Assembly (NCBI RefSeq): GCF_014334015.1
Contig: NZ_CP060488.1
Coordinates: 1,198,501 to 1,262,500 of the forward strand
Source of the DNA: Bacteroides sp. M10
GTDB taxonomy: Bacteria; Bacteroidota; Bacteroidia; Bacteroidales; Bacteroidaceae
DNA: 64,000 nt
Reading direction: 5' to 3'
The position numbers were made by a program, and so were the translations under genes. This document shows, in pieces, positions 32,868 through 40,659 of this stretch. The notes beneath the pieces were generated by a model. That model did not search any database and was not told where the DNA came from. It worked only from the letters and a program-made list of their open reading frames with translations. How positions within the stretch are numbered: position 1 is the stretch's first letter; each line of letters opens with the position of its first letter.

Positions 32868-34652
32868 TCACGCAAAGATATCGCTCCGCAGAATATAACC
32901 GATAACATCTCCCTTACGTACGGTAGCGCCTTGTTGTGCACATATTTCCACCACACGTCCGGTAAATCCGGTCAGAATCTTTTCATACTCTCCCCATGGA
33001 GTAGAAAGGTAGCAAAAGACTTCGTCATGCTGATATTTACGTCCGATGAATGGCGCAATGGATGGTCCCTCTACGGAAACTTCCCAAAGTACCTGCCCGT
33101 TGTCGGGAGCAATAACCGGATCTGCCTTGGCACGTTTCAATTTCTTTATATCTTCCTCGGAATAACCACTCTTTGCCATGGATGCATCCTTAGCATGTTG
33201 TAATTCATCCTCAAAACGTTTCTTGGCAACACCGGATTTATAATCGCGATACTGACGATCGTGCATAGCCAGTTCAAAAAGTTCTTCGTCATCCTCTCCA
33301 TACTCCCAGCCATTCTCATCCATTTCCTTGCGATAATCATCCAAAGCATCCGGATAATTCAACTGCGGATCAGTATCGACAAACTCATATCCTTTAGACT
33401 TCGCTAATTCTATAATCTCCGGAGCAAGCGTACCCGGCAGCCGTCCACTCTTACCCAGAATCATATCCCAGGTATGGTTGTCTATCATTGTCCAGCGCTC
33501 TTCCCCTTTTACCAATTGCATAAGATTCATCAATGCAACATTCTTCACATACTGACTGAAAGGAGTCACCAAAGGAGGATAACCCAACTTAGGCCACACA
33601 TATTCCACTTCGTCGAAAAGCATTACCAGCAAATCGTCAAGACTAAGTTCAGGTTCGTTCTTACTCCGTAATATCATATTGATACCGGAATGTACCCCTT
33701 TCAAATCTGCCATCATAGAACCCATCATGCCACCAGGCAAACCACATTTCAATAAAAGCGAAGACATATATTTGTTGGTAGGATCCATGAAGTAACCCAG
33801 AAAGTCATCTATGAATTCCTGCGTCATCGCACGGGCCTTCATATATGCTTTCATATTGATATCAGGAACCTGAAAACCTAAATCTTTCAACATTGCCTGT
33901 ACCGAGATCACGTCCGGATGCACTTTACCCCAAGACATGGGCTCCATAGCCACATCAATAATATCCGCACCATTCTCGCAAACCTCGAGGATAGATGCCA
34001 TAGACAATCCCGGTCCGCTATGACCATGATATTGTATCAATACATCCGGATGTTTTTCCTTGATAGTCCTGACCAATTGCCCCAACATACCCGGGCGACC
34101 GATACCTGCCATATCTTTCAAACATATTTCAGGTGCACCGGCCTCAATCAGTTGATCGGCAATTCGGGCATAATACTCAACGGTATGCACCGGAGAATAT
34201 GTGATGCAAAGAGTCGCCTGCGGAATCATACCCGCTTCCAGAGCATATTTAATGGAGGGAATTATGTTTCTCGTCTCATTCAGTCCACAGAAGATACGGG
34301 TGATATCCACCCCTTGTGCATGCTTGACTTTATACATCAATTTACGCACATCTGCCGGAACCGGATACATACGCAATGCATTCAAACCACGATCGAGCAT
34401 ATGCGTTTGAATGCCCGCTTCTCTAAAAGGTGCGGTAAAAGCACGGACGGCTTTATTAGGATTTTCGCCGTACAATAGATTCACTTGCTCAAAAGCACCT
34501 CCATTCGTTTCAACTCTTGTAAAACAGCCCATCTCAACAATCAATGGAGCTATACGCACAAGCTGGTCAACCCGAGGTTGATACTTACCGGAAGATTGCC
34601 ACATATCCCGATAAACAAGACTGAATTTGATTTCCTTTTTCATCATAGCCAA
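32868..34652 (-). CDS. Oxaloacetate decarboxylase / pyruvate carboxylase B-type carboxyltransferase
   Basis: Cytoplasmic protein of 594 residues related to the carboxyltransferase subunit of biotin-dependent pyruvate carboxylase and oxaloacetate decarboxylase. The TIM barrel keeps the expected metal and substrate residues: LVYRDMWQSS near the start, the Lys in CLKDMAG, and the HxH pair in IQYHGHSGPG. A conserved C-terminal pyruvate carboxylase domain follows (about 300-470). The last 65 residues fold like a biotinyl/lipoyl domain (GRVVEICAQQGATVRKGDVIGY), but where the biotin Lys (AMKM) should be there is LSTPWGEYEK, so it lacks a normal attachment site. It stands alone, without partner subunits, behind its own promoter. 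The reaction is therefore uncertain. Confidence 0.85.
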   Translation of the reverse strand: MAMMKKEIKFSLVYRDMWQSSGKYQPRVDQLVRIAPLIVEMGCFTRVETNGGAFEQVNLLYGENPNKAVRAFTAPFREAGIQTHMLDRGLNALRMYPVPADVRKLMYKVKHAQGVDITRIFCGLNETRNIIPSIKYALEAGMIPQATLCITYSPVHTVEYYARIADQLIEAGAPEICLKDMAGIGRPGMLGQLVRTIKEKHPDVLIQYHGHSGPGLSMASILEVCENGADIIDVAMEPMSWGKVHPDVISVQAMLKDLGFQVPDINMKAYMKARAMTQEFIDDFLGYFMDPTNKYMSSLLLKCGLPGGMMGSMMADLKGVHSGINMILRSKNEPELSLDDLLVMLFDEVEYVWPKLGYPPLVTPFSQYVKNVALMNLMQLVKGEERWTMIDNHTWDMILGKSGRLPGTLAPEIIELAKSKGYEFVDTDPQLNYPDALDDYRKEMDENGWEYGEDDEELFELAMHDRQYRDYKSGVAKKRFEDELQHAKDASMAKSGYSEEDIKKLKRAKADPVIAPDNGQVLWEVSVEGPSIAPFIGRKYQHDEVFCYLSTPWGEYEKILTGFTGRVVEICAQQGATVRKGDVIGYILRSDIFA

Positions 34653-34689
34653 TAATAAGTGATTTTTTCTTTGGTTAACTTCACATATA

Positions 34690-34697
34690 CAAATATA
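34690..34697 (-). promoter_or_regulatory. -7 box of the carboxyltransferase gene
   Basis: TATATTTG on the minus strand, 37 bases upstream of the start at 34652. The palindrome at 34706-34724 lies in the spacer toward the -33 position. Confidence 0.5.
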
Positions 34698-34705
34698 AAG
34701 GTTTG

Positions 34706-34724
34706 TTTTGACATATAGTCAAAA
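34706..34724. promoter_or_regulatory. Palindromic candidate operator TTTTGAC-N5-GTCAAAA
   Basis: TTTTGAC (34706-34712) and GTCAAAA (34718-34724) are a perfect inverted repeat around ATATA. It is placed between the expected -33 and -7 boxes of the carboxyltransferase promoter, a good place for a repressor site. Confidence 0.5.
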
Positions 34725-34875
34725 ATAATCTTTAAAAAATGGGTAAATAGAGATGTTTTACATCATAATGAAAGCAAACTATTTCCGCATACGTCTTAAC
34801 AGTATAAATAACAAATCAAATTGTCTAATGTTCAGAGATATCCCCTTAAGAATCCAAAGGCTTCACGAAGTTTAT

Positions 34876-35268
34876 TCATACTAAGGTTTGCACGAATGCA
34901 AATCGCTTTTCAAAGTCATCATTCGGTATAAAAAGGATAAGATAACCATCAGGCATAATCCATCTATCACGGAGTTTATCATATTCAAAATTACTATTGC
35001 AATAATTAATATAAAATGTTATATTAGTGGAGTCATTAAGATAAAGAATAGATTTATTACAGATATCATTTTCAAAAACACAAACTAAGACAGCATTGTC
35101 CACTACAACCTCAATGCCTTTACTTGCTTCCTCTTTAAACAAGTATTCATATATACACATCTCTTTTTTAAAAAACAATCTTTGAATGCGGCTACTTGTA
35201 TTAGTGAGCACGCTTCTTCCCACATACAGCAAATTTTCAAAGTGTGAATGCAATTTAAGAGTATCCAT
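34876..35268 (-). CDS. Hypothetical protein
   Basis: Unrecognised protein of 130 residues starting MDTLKLHSHFENLLYVG. It has no signal peptide or membrane span. The N-terminal part looks helical (SRIQRLFFKKEMCIYEYLF) and the C-terminal part mostly strands (VVVDNAVLVCVFENDICNKS, NITFYINYCNSNF, GYLILFIPNDDFEKRF). It is AT-rich compared with neighbours and surrounded by noncoding DNA full of hairpins, suggesting accessory origin. A clear promoter was not found. It could be a small orphan gene; no function is offered. Confidence 0.55.
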   Translation of the reverse strand: MDTLKLHSHFENLLYVGRSVLTNTSSRIQRLFFKKEMCIYEYLFKEEASKGIEVVVDNAVLVCVFENDICNKSILYLNDSTNITFYINYCNSNFEYDKLRDRWIMPDGYLILFIPNDDFEKRFAFVQTLV

Positions 35269-35599
35269 TTCATCATTTTTTTATTGTTATTACTTTGCTA
35301 AATATTTTATGACTGATCTCTCTCATTTAAGATTCTTGATTTGCCAGACATAATTTATTCTCCAAAGTAACATATTCACATTCATATACTCACAATCATA
35401 TATGATTGTATGATAAGTTTCAATTAAAATAAAGAATTACAAGAAGAAACATCTACCCATTCAAGGTTACACAAATAAAGATGAAATGAGACTGTCTTTA
35501 ATAATGTAGTGATTATTAACCAAACACACAAAGATTTCGTATATTTCTCATTTCAGTACACCGAAAAAAGTTTATCTTTTCTGTATAAACGACTTTTGA

Positions 35600-35634
35600 G
35601 TTTCTAATAAATTCTCAAGGAGTTTATTAGAAAC
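35600..35634. repeat. Perfect 12-bp inverted repeat
   Basis: GTTTCTAATAAA (35600-35611) and TTTATTAGAAAC (35623-35634) flank an 11-base loop. A third, partial copy (AGTTTATTAAAAAC) follows about 10 bases later, so alternative pairing is possible. Confidence 0.7.
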
Positions 35635-35705
35635 GGTATCCAAGTTTATTAAAAACCCGAATGTAGCTTTCAGAAGGGGATACATTGAATTTATGCAACA
35701 GAAAA

Positions 35706-35734
35706 GGCTGCAAATCCTATAAAAGGTTGCAGCC
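35706..35734 (-). terminator. Terminator of the small lipoprotein gene
   Basis: GGCTGCAA (35706-35713) and TTGCAGCC (35727-35734) form a perfect stem, followed on the minus strand by TTTTCTGTTG. It lies 28 bases after the stop at 35763. Confidence 0.75.
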
Positions 35735-35762
35735 TCAAGCTTTTTATCGGGTCGTCTATACC

Positions 35763-35984
35763 CTAATCCTCATAAGGATCTCCTAGATGTTTTGTTATAA
35801 TCTTATACTGTTTCATCGTCAGATAACGATGATTATACGGCATATAACCGGTCGGTACAAGTTCTTTGGTCAACGGGTTACAGTCTTTAATCCATCGGCT
35901 TAGACAACGCACTGCATTTTTACTGGTCGTACATCCGGGGAAGTACAATGCAGCTAATACAGCAAAAGATAAGATTCGTCTCAT
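35763..35984 (-). CDS. Small hypothetical lipoprotein
   Basis: A protein of 73 residues with an N-terminal signal ending in AALYFPGCTTSK, a fair lipobox with Cys18. The mature part is about 55 residues, with two further Cys (CLSRW, DCNPL) and a motif-like Tyr-rich stretch (GYMPYNHRYLTMKQYKI). It has a -7 box (36033-36040) and a proper terminator (35706-35734), so it looks like a real single-gene unit. The family is not recognised. It probably lies on the periplasmic side of the inner membrane or on the outer membrane. Confidence 0.7.
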   Translation of the reverse strand: MRRILSFAVLAALYFPGCTTSKNAVRCLSRWIKDCNPLTKELVPTGYMPYNHRYLTMKQYKIITKHLGDPYED

Positions 35985-36032
35985 TTCGTTTTTAAAGTTT
36001 TAATTTGTCGTTTCATTGTTTCTTTCGTTATA

Positions 36033-36040
36033 CAAATATA
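36033..36040 (-). promoter_or_regulatory. -7 box of the small lipoprotein gene
   Basis: TATATTTG on the minus strand, 48 bases upstream of the start at 35984. Confidence 0.5.
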
Positions 36041-36205
36041 CAACATCAAAAAGCGTTTGTCAAGTCTTTTGGGTTTTTGCCGTTAATATAAAGGATCATT
36101 TATCCATACAAAGCTGATTTTCAATTAATTAAGCCGTCATTTTATTTTTTCAATATTTGACATTAAAATTATTGCAAAGCACTTAAAATAAAGCAATATC
36201 TTTCC

Positions 36206-36278
36206 TTTAAAAGGAACACCCCATTGGTTTTAAAGGAACGATGCCTTGGTTTTAAACCAACGGGGCGTTCCTTTTAAA
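36206..36278. repeat. Long, nearly perfect inverted repeat
   Basis: The left arm 36206-36233 and the right arm 36252-36278 pair over about 27 bases with few mismatches, built from AAAAGGAAC, CCCC and TTGGTTTTAA blocks, with an 18-base loop. The loop region repeats AAAGGAAC and TTGGTTTTAAACC again, so several foldings are possible. Confidence 0.75.
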
Positions 36279-36472
36279 CCAAGAAAACACTTATATTCAG
36301 ACCTTATTTTCTAATTTTCCTAGAAGCTGCAATAGTATTCAGGAAGACTTACTTTCCTCCCCATTACTTACCCCAAAAGCATTCTACTTTAGCCATTAAG
36401 AGTGCATCGTGTACGATAACAGTGAAAATCAGTGAAAGAATTTAAAAGAGAAACAAATACAACAGAATTATT

Positions 36473-36573
36473 TGGAGGTTAGTTTGCAAAGACATACATT
36501 TGTCATGTGATTTTTTTCATAGTATTAGATTTAAGGTTAACAAAGGTTGGAGCAAGGCGTTGCTCCTTTTTTT
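36473..36573 (+). ncRNA. Candidate small RNA between orphan promoter and terminator
   Basis: TTTG (36473-36476), 18 bases, and TACATTTG (36495-36502) form a promoter candidate. GGAGCAA-GGCG-TTGCTCC followed by seven Ts (36549-36573) is a textbook intrinsic terminator on the same strand. Transcription from about 36510 would give an RNA of roughly 60 bases with no protein frame. This is a prediction from two signals only. Confidence 0.4.
36549..36573 (+). terminator. Intrinsic terminator without an upstream gene
   Basis: A 7-bp stem GGAGCAA/TTGCTCC with a GGCG loop, then a T7 run. No plus-strand gene precedes it within 600 bases; the nearby dprA gene is on the minus strand and would not have the T run after the stem. 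Confidence 0.8.
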
Positions 36574-36603
36574 ATATCCATATATGAGGTTAGCTTATAC
36601 GAG

Positions 36604-37728
36604 TTAATTCAATAACTGATACATTCCTCCTGCCAATACACGAACTACCCCTTTCATTTCCAGTTCAAAAAGAATTGCATTTATCTTATGTACGGAAATA
36701 TCTGCTTCTACTACCAGAGAATTAATCTGTAAATTCCCCTGTTTCTCCAGGATAGAGACAATCTTCTGTTCTTCTTCGGACAAGTCGAGAAAAAGACTAC
36801 GTTGCACATTTACTTTCTCGGAAGAAGTTGCCGGTATATTCCATCCCATTGCCTGTACAAGATCTTCAGCCGATAATAGTAAGGAAGCCGTATTATCTCT
36901 AATCAACCGATTACACCCCTTTGAATATTCATCATTTATCCGGCCAGGAAAAGCAAAACAATCGCGATGATAGCTTTCAGCAAGTTCAGCAGTGATTAAT
37001 GAGCCTCCTTTTTCTGCCGATTCAATGACAACCGTAGCATCACACATACCTGCGACAATGCGGTTACGACTGACGAAATTATGTTTGTCGGGATTCGTAC
37101 CGGACAGAAATTCGGTCAATAGTCCTCCTTTTTCGAGCATATCAATGGCTGTTTTTCGATGGACATAAGGATAAATGCGATCCAGACCGTGAGCAAGAAC
37201 ACCTACCGTAGGCAGGTCATTGACCAGCGCTTCACGATGTGCATGGATATCGATTCCATAAGCAAGTCCGCTGACCACCAACACATCAGGACAAAGTGTT
37301 TTCAGATCGCGCAAGAAAGAGGCGCAAATCCGGGTACCATAATCAGTGGCATTACGGGTGCCTACCATATTTATGATATGCAGGGAATTCAAATCGGTAT
37401 TTCCTTTAAAGAAAAGGACGATAGGAGCATCTTCACATTCCCGCAAACGGGAAGGGTAAGCCTCATCATGGAAAGTCAGGCAGGAGATCCGGTTCTTCCG
37501 GATAAATTCATATTCCTGTTCAGCACGAATCACAGCTTGCGGACAATCCAATGCGTCTACCACCCGTTGACTCACTTCAGGAATACGTTCCGGTATTTCT
37601 TTACGCAGACGGAAGACATCAACAGCATTATTCATTCCGTCTATCAGATGTTTCGCCCCTATGTGCCCGATACCGGGCACCATTGTCAGGGCGATACTAT
37701 AAATCTGTTCTTCCTCGGAACTGCTCAT
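36604..37728 (-). CDS. dprA: DNA-processing protein DprA
   Basis: Cytoplasmic single-strand DNA-binding protein that loads RecA on incoming DNA in transformation; conserved even in bacteria not known to be competent. It has 374 residues: an N-terminal HhH/SAM-like part (about 1-75, TMVPGIGHIGAKHLID), the extended Rossmann fold (about 80-295) with VGTRNATDYG, VSGLAYGIDIHAHR, NFVSRNRIVAGM, ESAEKGGSLITAELA and FAFPGRI, and a C-terminal winged helix (about 310-374) as in many longer DprA proteins. Its start overlaps the end of the thioesterase gene by four bases (ATGA type). It is the third gene of the U32-thioesterase-dprA unit. Confidence 0.96.
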   Translation of the reverse strand: MSSSEEEQIYSIALTMVPGIGHIGAKHLIDGMNNAVDVFRLRKEIPERIPEVSQRVVDALDCPQAVIRAEQEYEFIRKNRISCLTFHDEAYPSRLRECEDAPIVLFFKGNTDLNSLHIINMVGTRNATDYGTRICASFLRDLKTLCPDVLVVSGLAYGIDIHAHREALVNDLPTVGVLAHGLDRIYPYVHRKTAIDMLEKGGLLTEFLSGTNPDKHNFVSRNRIVAGMCDATVVIESAEKGGSLITAELAESYHRDCFAFPGRINDEYSKGCNRLIRDNTASLLLSAEDLVQAMGWNIPATSSEKVNVQRSLFLDLSEEEQKIVSILEKQGNLQINSLVVEADISVHKINAILFELEMKGVVRVLAGGMYQLLN

Positions 37729-38126
37729 TTCAGGTAAGGGGCAAAGACGCTATCGAATAATTCGCTGTCACTCAAACGTCCGTTTACCACACATACCGTT
37801 TCAACAGTGGATTTCACTACAACTTTATGATCACTCTTACGGAAAATATCCTGATAGAATACATATTTGATACCTTCCTTCTTCATATAGAGTTTAGAGA
37901 CAAACTCGTCTCCGCTTCTCAACGGCGTTTTGAATGCCATATTAATGCGTGCCACTACCGGATCGACTCCCTGTTCGTGAAGTGCAGCAAAACTGATGCC
38001 TACCGACGTCAGAAACTCATGGCGGGTATGTTCCAGATAATGCTGGTAGTTCGCATTATTAACAATCCCTTGAAGGTCGCACTCGTAATCACGCACCTTC
38101 ATTTCCAATTCATAGATATAGTTCAT
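37725..38126 (-). CDS. Acyl-CoA thioesterase, hotdog fold (YbgC/FadM type)
   Basis: Small cytoplasmic thioesterase of 133 residues. The 4-hydroxybenzoyl-CoA thioesterase pattern is present: VRDYECDLQGIVNNANYQHYLEHTRHEFL, with the active Asp in the position DLQGIVNN, followed by the hotdog strands (VARINMAFKTPLRSGDEFV). The family hydrolyses short- to medium-chain acyl-CoA or acyl-ACP thioesters; the natural substrate here is unknown. It lies 33 bases after the U32 gene and shares four bases with dprA, so it is in the same transcript. Confidence 0.92.
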   Translation of the reverse strand: MNYIYELEMKVRDYECDLQGIVNNANYQHYLEHTRHEFLTSVGISFAALHEQGVDPVVARINMAFKTPLRSGDEFVSKLYMKKEGIKYVFYQDIFRKSDHKVVVKSTVETVCVVNGRLSDSELFDSVFAPYLK

Positions 38127-38159
38127 TTAAATTGAGAATTAAAAGTTGAGAAATAGCAG

Positions 38160-39449
38160 TTAGCCTCTTTTTTGCTCAATATCGAGTCCTTTGAACTTTT
38201 TCAGTTCTTCGGTTGATACCAGTTTATACAGCTTGTCACTGGGGCGTATCTTATCCGATTTCATGGAGAAGTGCTGGCCTTTCTTCACAGTCTGTACGGA
38301 TTCCAAGTCAACGCGGGCTTCTTCCAAAGTCATGAATAGAGCACCTGTGGTCGGTCCGGTAATGAGAAGTTTATCGCCTACGCTGACTTCCGCAGCCTCT
38401 ACCAGGAATTCGGAAACTCCGATGTTAGAGAAGTATTTGATACCTTTACCCACATATATTTTACGTTCCGTAGCTGCCGAGCCATAGTTTCTGGTCCATT
38501 CGCCTAAACGTTGTCCCAAGTAATAGCCATCCCAAAAGCCGCGGTTGAATACAGTTTTCAGACGTTCGTCCCAAGCTGTAATCTTTTCGTCGGTAAATGT
38601 ACCTTCCAGATAAGCCTTGATAGCCTCTTTGTAACATTCTACCACTGTACGCACATATTCAGGTCCCCGGGCACGGCCTTCAATTTTGAATACACGCACA
38701 CCGGCATCCAACATCTTATTCATAAAGTGGATGGTCTTCAAATCTTTCGGTGACATGATATATTCGTTATCAATATCCAGTTCCACATCCGTCTCTTTGT
38801 CACGGACAGTATAGGAACGGCGGCATACCTGCATACAAGCGCCACGGTTGGCAGAATGATTCATCTCATGTAAAGAGAGGTAACATTTACCCGATACAGC
38901 CATACAAAGCGCACCGTGACAGAACATTTCAATGCGAATCTGTTCACCGCTCGGACCACAAATATGTTCTTCCTGAATCTGGCGATAAATTTCGGCTACC
39001 TGCTCCAGATTCAACTCACGGGCCAATACTACCACATCTGCAAATTGTGCATAGAATTTCAAAGCCTCTGCATTGGAGATGTTCAGTTGAGTGGAAAGGT
39101 GTACCTCCTGCCCTATCTGACGGGCATAATTCATCACCGCCACATCGGCTGCAATCACAGCAGAAATTCCCGCTTCCTTGGCTGCATCGACAATGGTATG
39201 CATCAAAGGAATATCTTTATCATAGATAATCGTGTTGACCGTCAGATAACTTTTCATTCCGTGTTCATCACACGTATGGGCGATCTCCCGCAAATCATCA
39301 ATCGTAAACGTATTGGCCGAACGGGCACGCATGTTCAGGTTTTCTATACCGAAATAGATAGAATCGGCACCTGCCTGAATAGCCGCAGCAAGAGATTCGC
39401 GCGAACCGACAGGAGCCATTATTTCAAAATCTTTCAAACTAAGACTCAT
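38160..39449 (-). CDS. U32-family peptidase-like protein (tRNA hydroxylation TrhP/RlhA type)
   Basis: Protein of 429 residues with the U32 signature: EMFCHGALCMAVSGKCYLSL followed by NRGACMQVCRRSY, with four Cys that in this family are associated with an iron-sulfur centre. The N-terminal TIM-like barrel has MAPVGSRESLAAAIQAGADSIYFG, as in YegQ/YhbU. Characterised members act in prephenate-dependent hydroxylation of tRNA (TrhP) or of 23S rRNA (RlhA), rather than as peptidases. The length fits TrhP better than the longer RlhA-like proteins. It heads the operon with the thioesterase and dprA and is divergent from dusB, another RNA modification gene. Confidence 0.92.
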   Translation of the reverse strand: MSLSLKDFEIMAPVGSRESLAAAIQAGADSIYFGIENLNMRARSANTFTIDDLREIAHTCDEHGMKSYLTVNTIIYDKDIPLMHTIVDAAKEAGISAVIAADVAVMNYARQIGQEVHLSTQLNISNAEALKFYAQFADVVVLARELNLEQVAEIYRQIQEEHICGPSGEQIRIEMFCHGALCMAVSGKCYLSLHEMNHSANRGACMQVCRRSYTVRDKETDVELDIDNEYIMSPKDLKTIHFMNKMLDAGVRVFKIEGRARGPEYVRTVVECYKEAIKAYLEGTFTDEKITAWDERLKTVFNRGFWDGYYLGQRLGEWTRNYGSAATERKIYVGKGIKYFSNIGVSEFLVEAAEVSVGDKLLITGPTTGALFMTLEEARVDLESVQTVKKGQHFSMKSDKIRPSDKLYKLVSTEELKKFKGLDIEQKRG

Positions 39450-39492
39450 AGAATATATACTTATTTGTATCAGTTAAGCAAATGAATGCGTA

Positions 39493-39500
39493 CAAAGGTA
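39493..39500 (-). promoter_or_regulatory. -7 box of the U32 operon
   Basis: TACCTTTG on the minus strand, 43 bases before the start at 39449. Only 12 bases separate it from the divergent -7 box of dusB. Confidence 0.55.
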
Positions 39501-39512
39501 GGCTTTTTTCCG

Positions 39513-39520
39513 TATTTTTG
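39513..39520 (+). promoter_or_regulatory. -7 box of dusB
   Basis: TATTTTTG fits TAnnTTTG, 53 bases before the dusB start at 39574. Its upstream half overlaps the divergent U32 promoter. Confidence 0.55.
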
Positions 39521-39573
39521 CAGCGAAAACAAGAAGTTACTTCAATCATAAACAGTAAATATCAGATTCATAT

Positions 39574-40569
39574 ATGAAGATAGGCCAAATAGATCTGGGT
39601 AAATATCCCATCTTACTTGCTCCCATGGAGGATGTCACTGATCCGGTTTTCCGCCTGATGTGCAAGAGGTTCGGAGCAGATATGGTATACACCGAATTTG
39701 TGTCGAGCGATGCACTGATTCGTGCTGTCAGCAAGACTGCGCAGAAACTAAGTATCAGTGATGCCGAACGTCCGGTTGCCATCCAGATATACGGGAAAGA
39801 TACGGAAACGATGGTGGAAGCTGCCAAGATTGTGGAACAGGCACAACCTGATATTCTGGATATCAATTTCGGATGCCCGGTAAAAAGAGTAGCCGGAAAA
39901 GGAGCAGGAGCGGGTATGTTGCAGAATATCCCTAAGATGCTGGAGATCACCCGTGCGGTAGTAGATGCGGTGAAAATCCCCGTAACGGTCAAGACCCGCC
40001 TGGGATGGGATGCTAACAACAAAGTAATTGTAGAGCTAGCAGAACAGCTACAGGATTGTGGCATTGCTGCACTGACTATACATGGCCGCACCCGTGCACA
40101 AATGTACACCGGAGAAGCAGACTGGACATTAATAGGCGAAGTGAAGAATAATCCACGGATGCATATTCCTATCATCGGTAATGGTGACGTGACGACGCCC
40201 GAACGCTGCAAAGAGTGTTTTGACCGTTATGGAGTAGATGCTGTCATGATTGGTCGTGCCAGCTTTGGTCGTCCATGGATATTCAAAGAGGTGAAACACT
40301 ATCTGGAGACTGGTGAAGAATTACCACCGCTAAGTTTCGACTGGTGCATGGAAGTGCTTCGCCAGGAAGTGGTCGACAGTGTAAATCTACTTGATGAGCG
40401 CAGAGGTATTCTGCACGTACGCCGTCATTTGGCTGCCAGTCCATTATTCAAAGGAATACCTAATTTCCGTAATACACGTATTGCCATGTTACGGGCAGAA
40501 ACAAAGGAAGAACTTTTCCGCATATTTGAAGAAATCACTTCCCAACGTAAAGAGAATCCGGAAATTTAA
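39574..40569 (+). CDS. dusB: tRNA-dihydrouridine synthase
   Basis: FMN-dependent enzyme reducing uridine to dihydrouridine in tRNA, 331 residues. The TIM barrel starts with LGKYPILLAPMEDVTDPVFR and carries the family motifs YTEFVSSDAL, IQIYGKD, LDINFGCPVKRVAGKGAGAGML with the catalytic-site Cys, VKTRLGWD, TIHGRTRAQMYTG, IIGNGDV and MIGRASFGRPWIF. The C-terminal helical domain (about 245-331, with HVRRHLAASPLFKG) binds tRNA. By length and motifs it fits the DusB subgroup, the usual single Dus of Bacteroidetes. It is a single gene divergent from the U32 operon and convergent with the PAP2 gene. Confidence 0.95.
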   Translation: MKIGQIDLGKYPILLAPMEDVTDPVFRLMCKRFGADMVYTEFVSSDALIRAVSKTAQKLSISDAERPVAIQIYGKDTETMVEAAKIVEQAQPDILDINFGCPVKRVAGKGAGAGMLQNIPKMLEITRAVVDAVKIPVTVKTRLGWDANNKVIVELAEQLQDCGIAALTIHGRTRAQMYTGEADWTLIGEVKNNPRMHIPIIGNGDVTTPERCKECFDRYGVDAVMIGRASFGRPWIFKEVKHYLETGEELPPLSFDWCMEVLRQEVVDSVNLLDERRGILHVRRHLAASPLFKGIPNFRNTRIAMLRAETKEELFRIFEEITSQRKENPEI

Positions 40570-40584
40570 TCCACCATAGATCAT

Positions 40585-40624
40585 AATCTTCATCCGCAAA
40601 CTCTGACTCCTGCGGATGGAGATT
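40585..40624. terminator. Hairpin between convergent dusB and PAP2 genes
   Basis: AATCT-T-CATCCGCA (40585-40598) pairs with TGCGGATG-G-AGATT (40611-40624), one mismatch in 14 pairs. It probably serves both genes; no long T run is present. Confidence 0.55.
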
Positions 40625-40659
40625 ACCTGTTTCAAAATACAGAAGTATATTCCAATTTT

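Larger units (their letters stand above)
35269..35762. other. 494-base AT-rich intergenic region with hairpins
   Basis: No gene seen. It contains a stem-loop at 35600-35634 and the terminator of the small lipoprotein gene at 35706-35734. Confidence 0.6.
35985..36603. other. 619-base gene-free region with hairpins and a possible small RNA
   Basis: No protein gene seen. From left to right it holds the -7 box of the small lipoprotein gene (36033-36040), a long inverted repeat (36206-36278), a plus-strand promoter candidate (36473-36502) and a plus-strand intrinsic terminator (36549-36573). Confidence 0.65.

Noticed and set aside
36549..36573. Terminator of dprA
   Set aside because: The T run is on the plus-strand side; read from dprA (minus strand) the stem is followed by AACCTTTG, so it does not fit as an intrinsic terminator for that gene.
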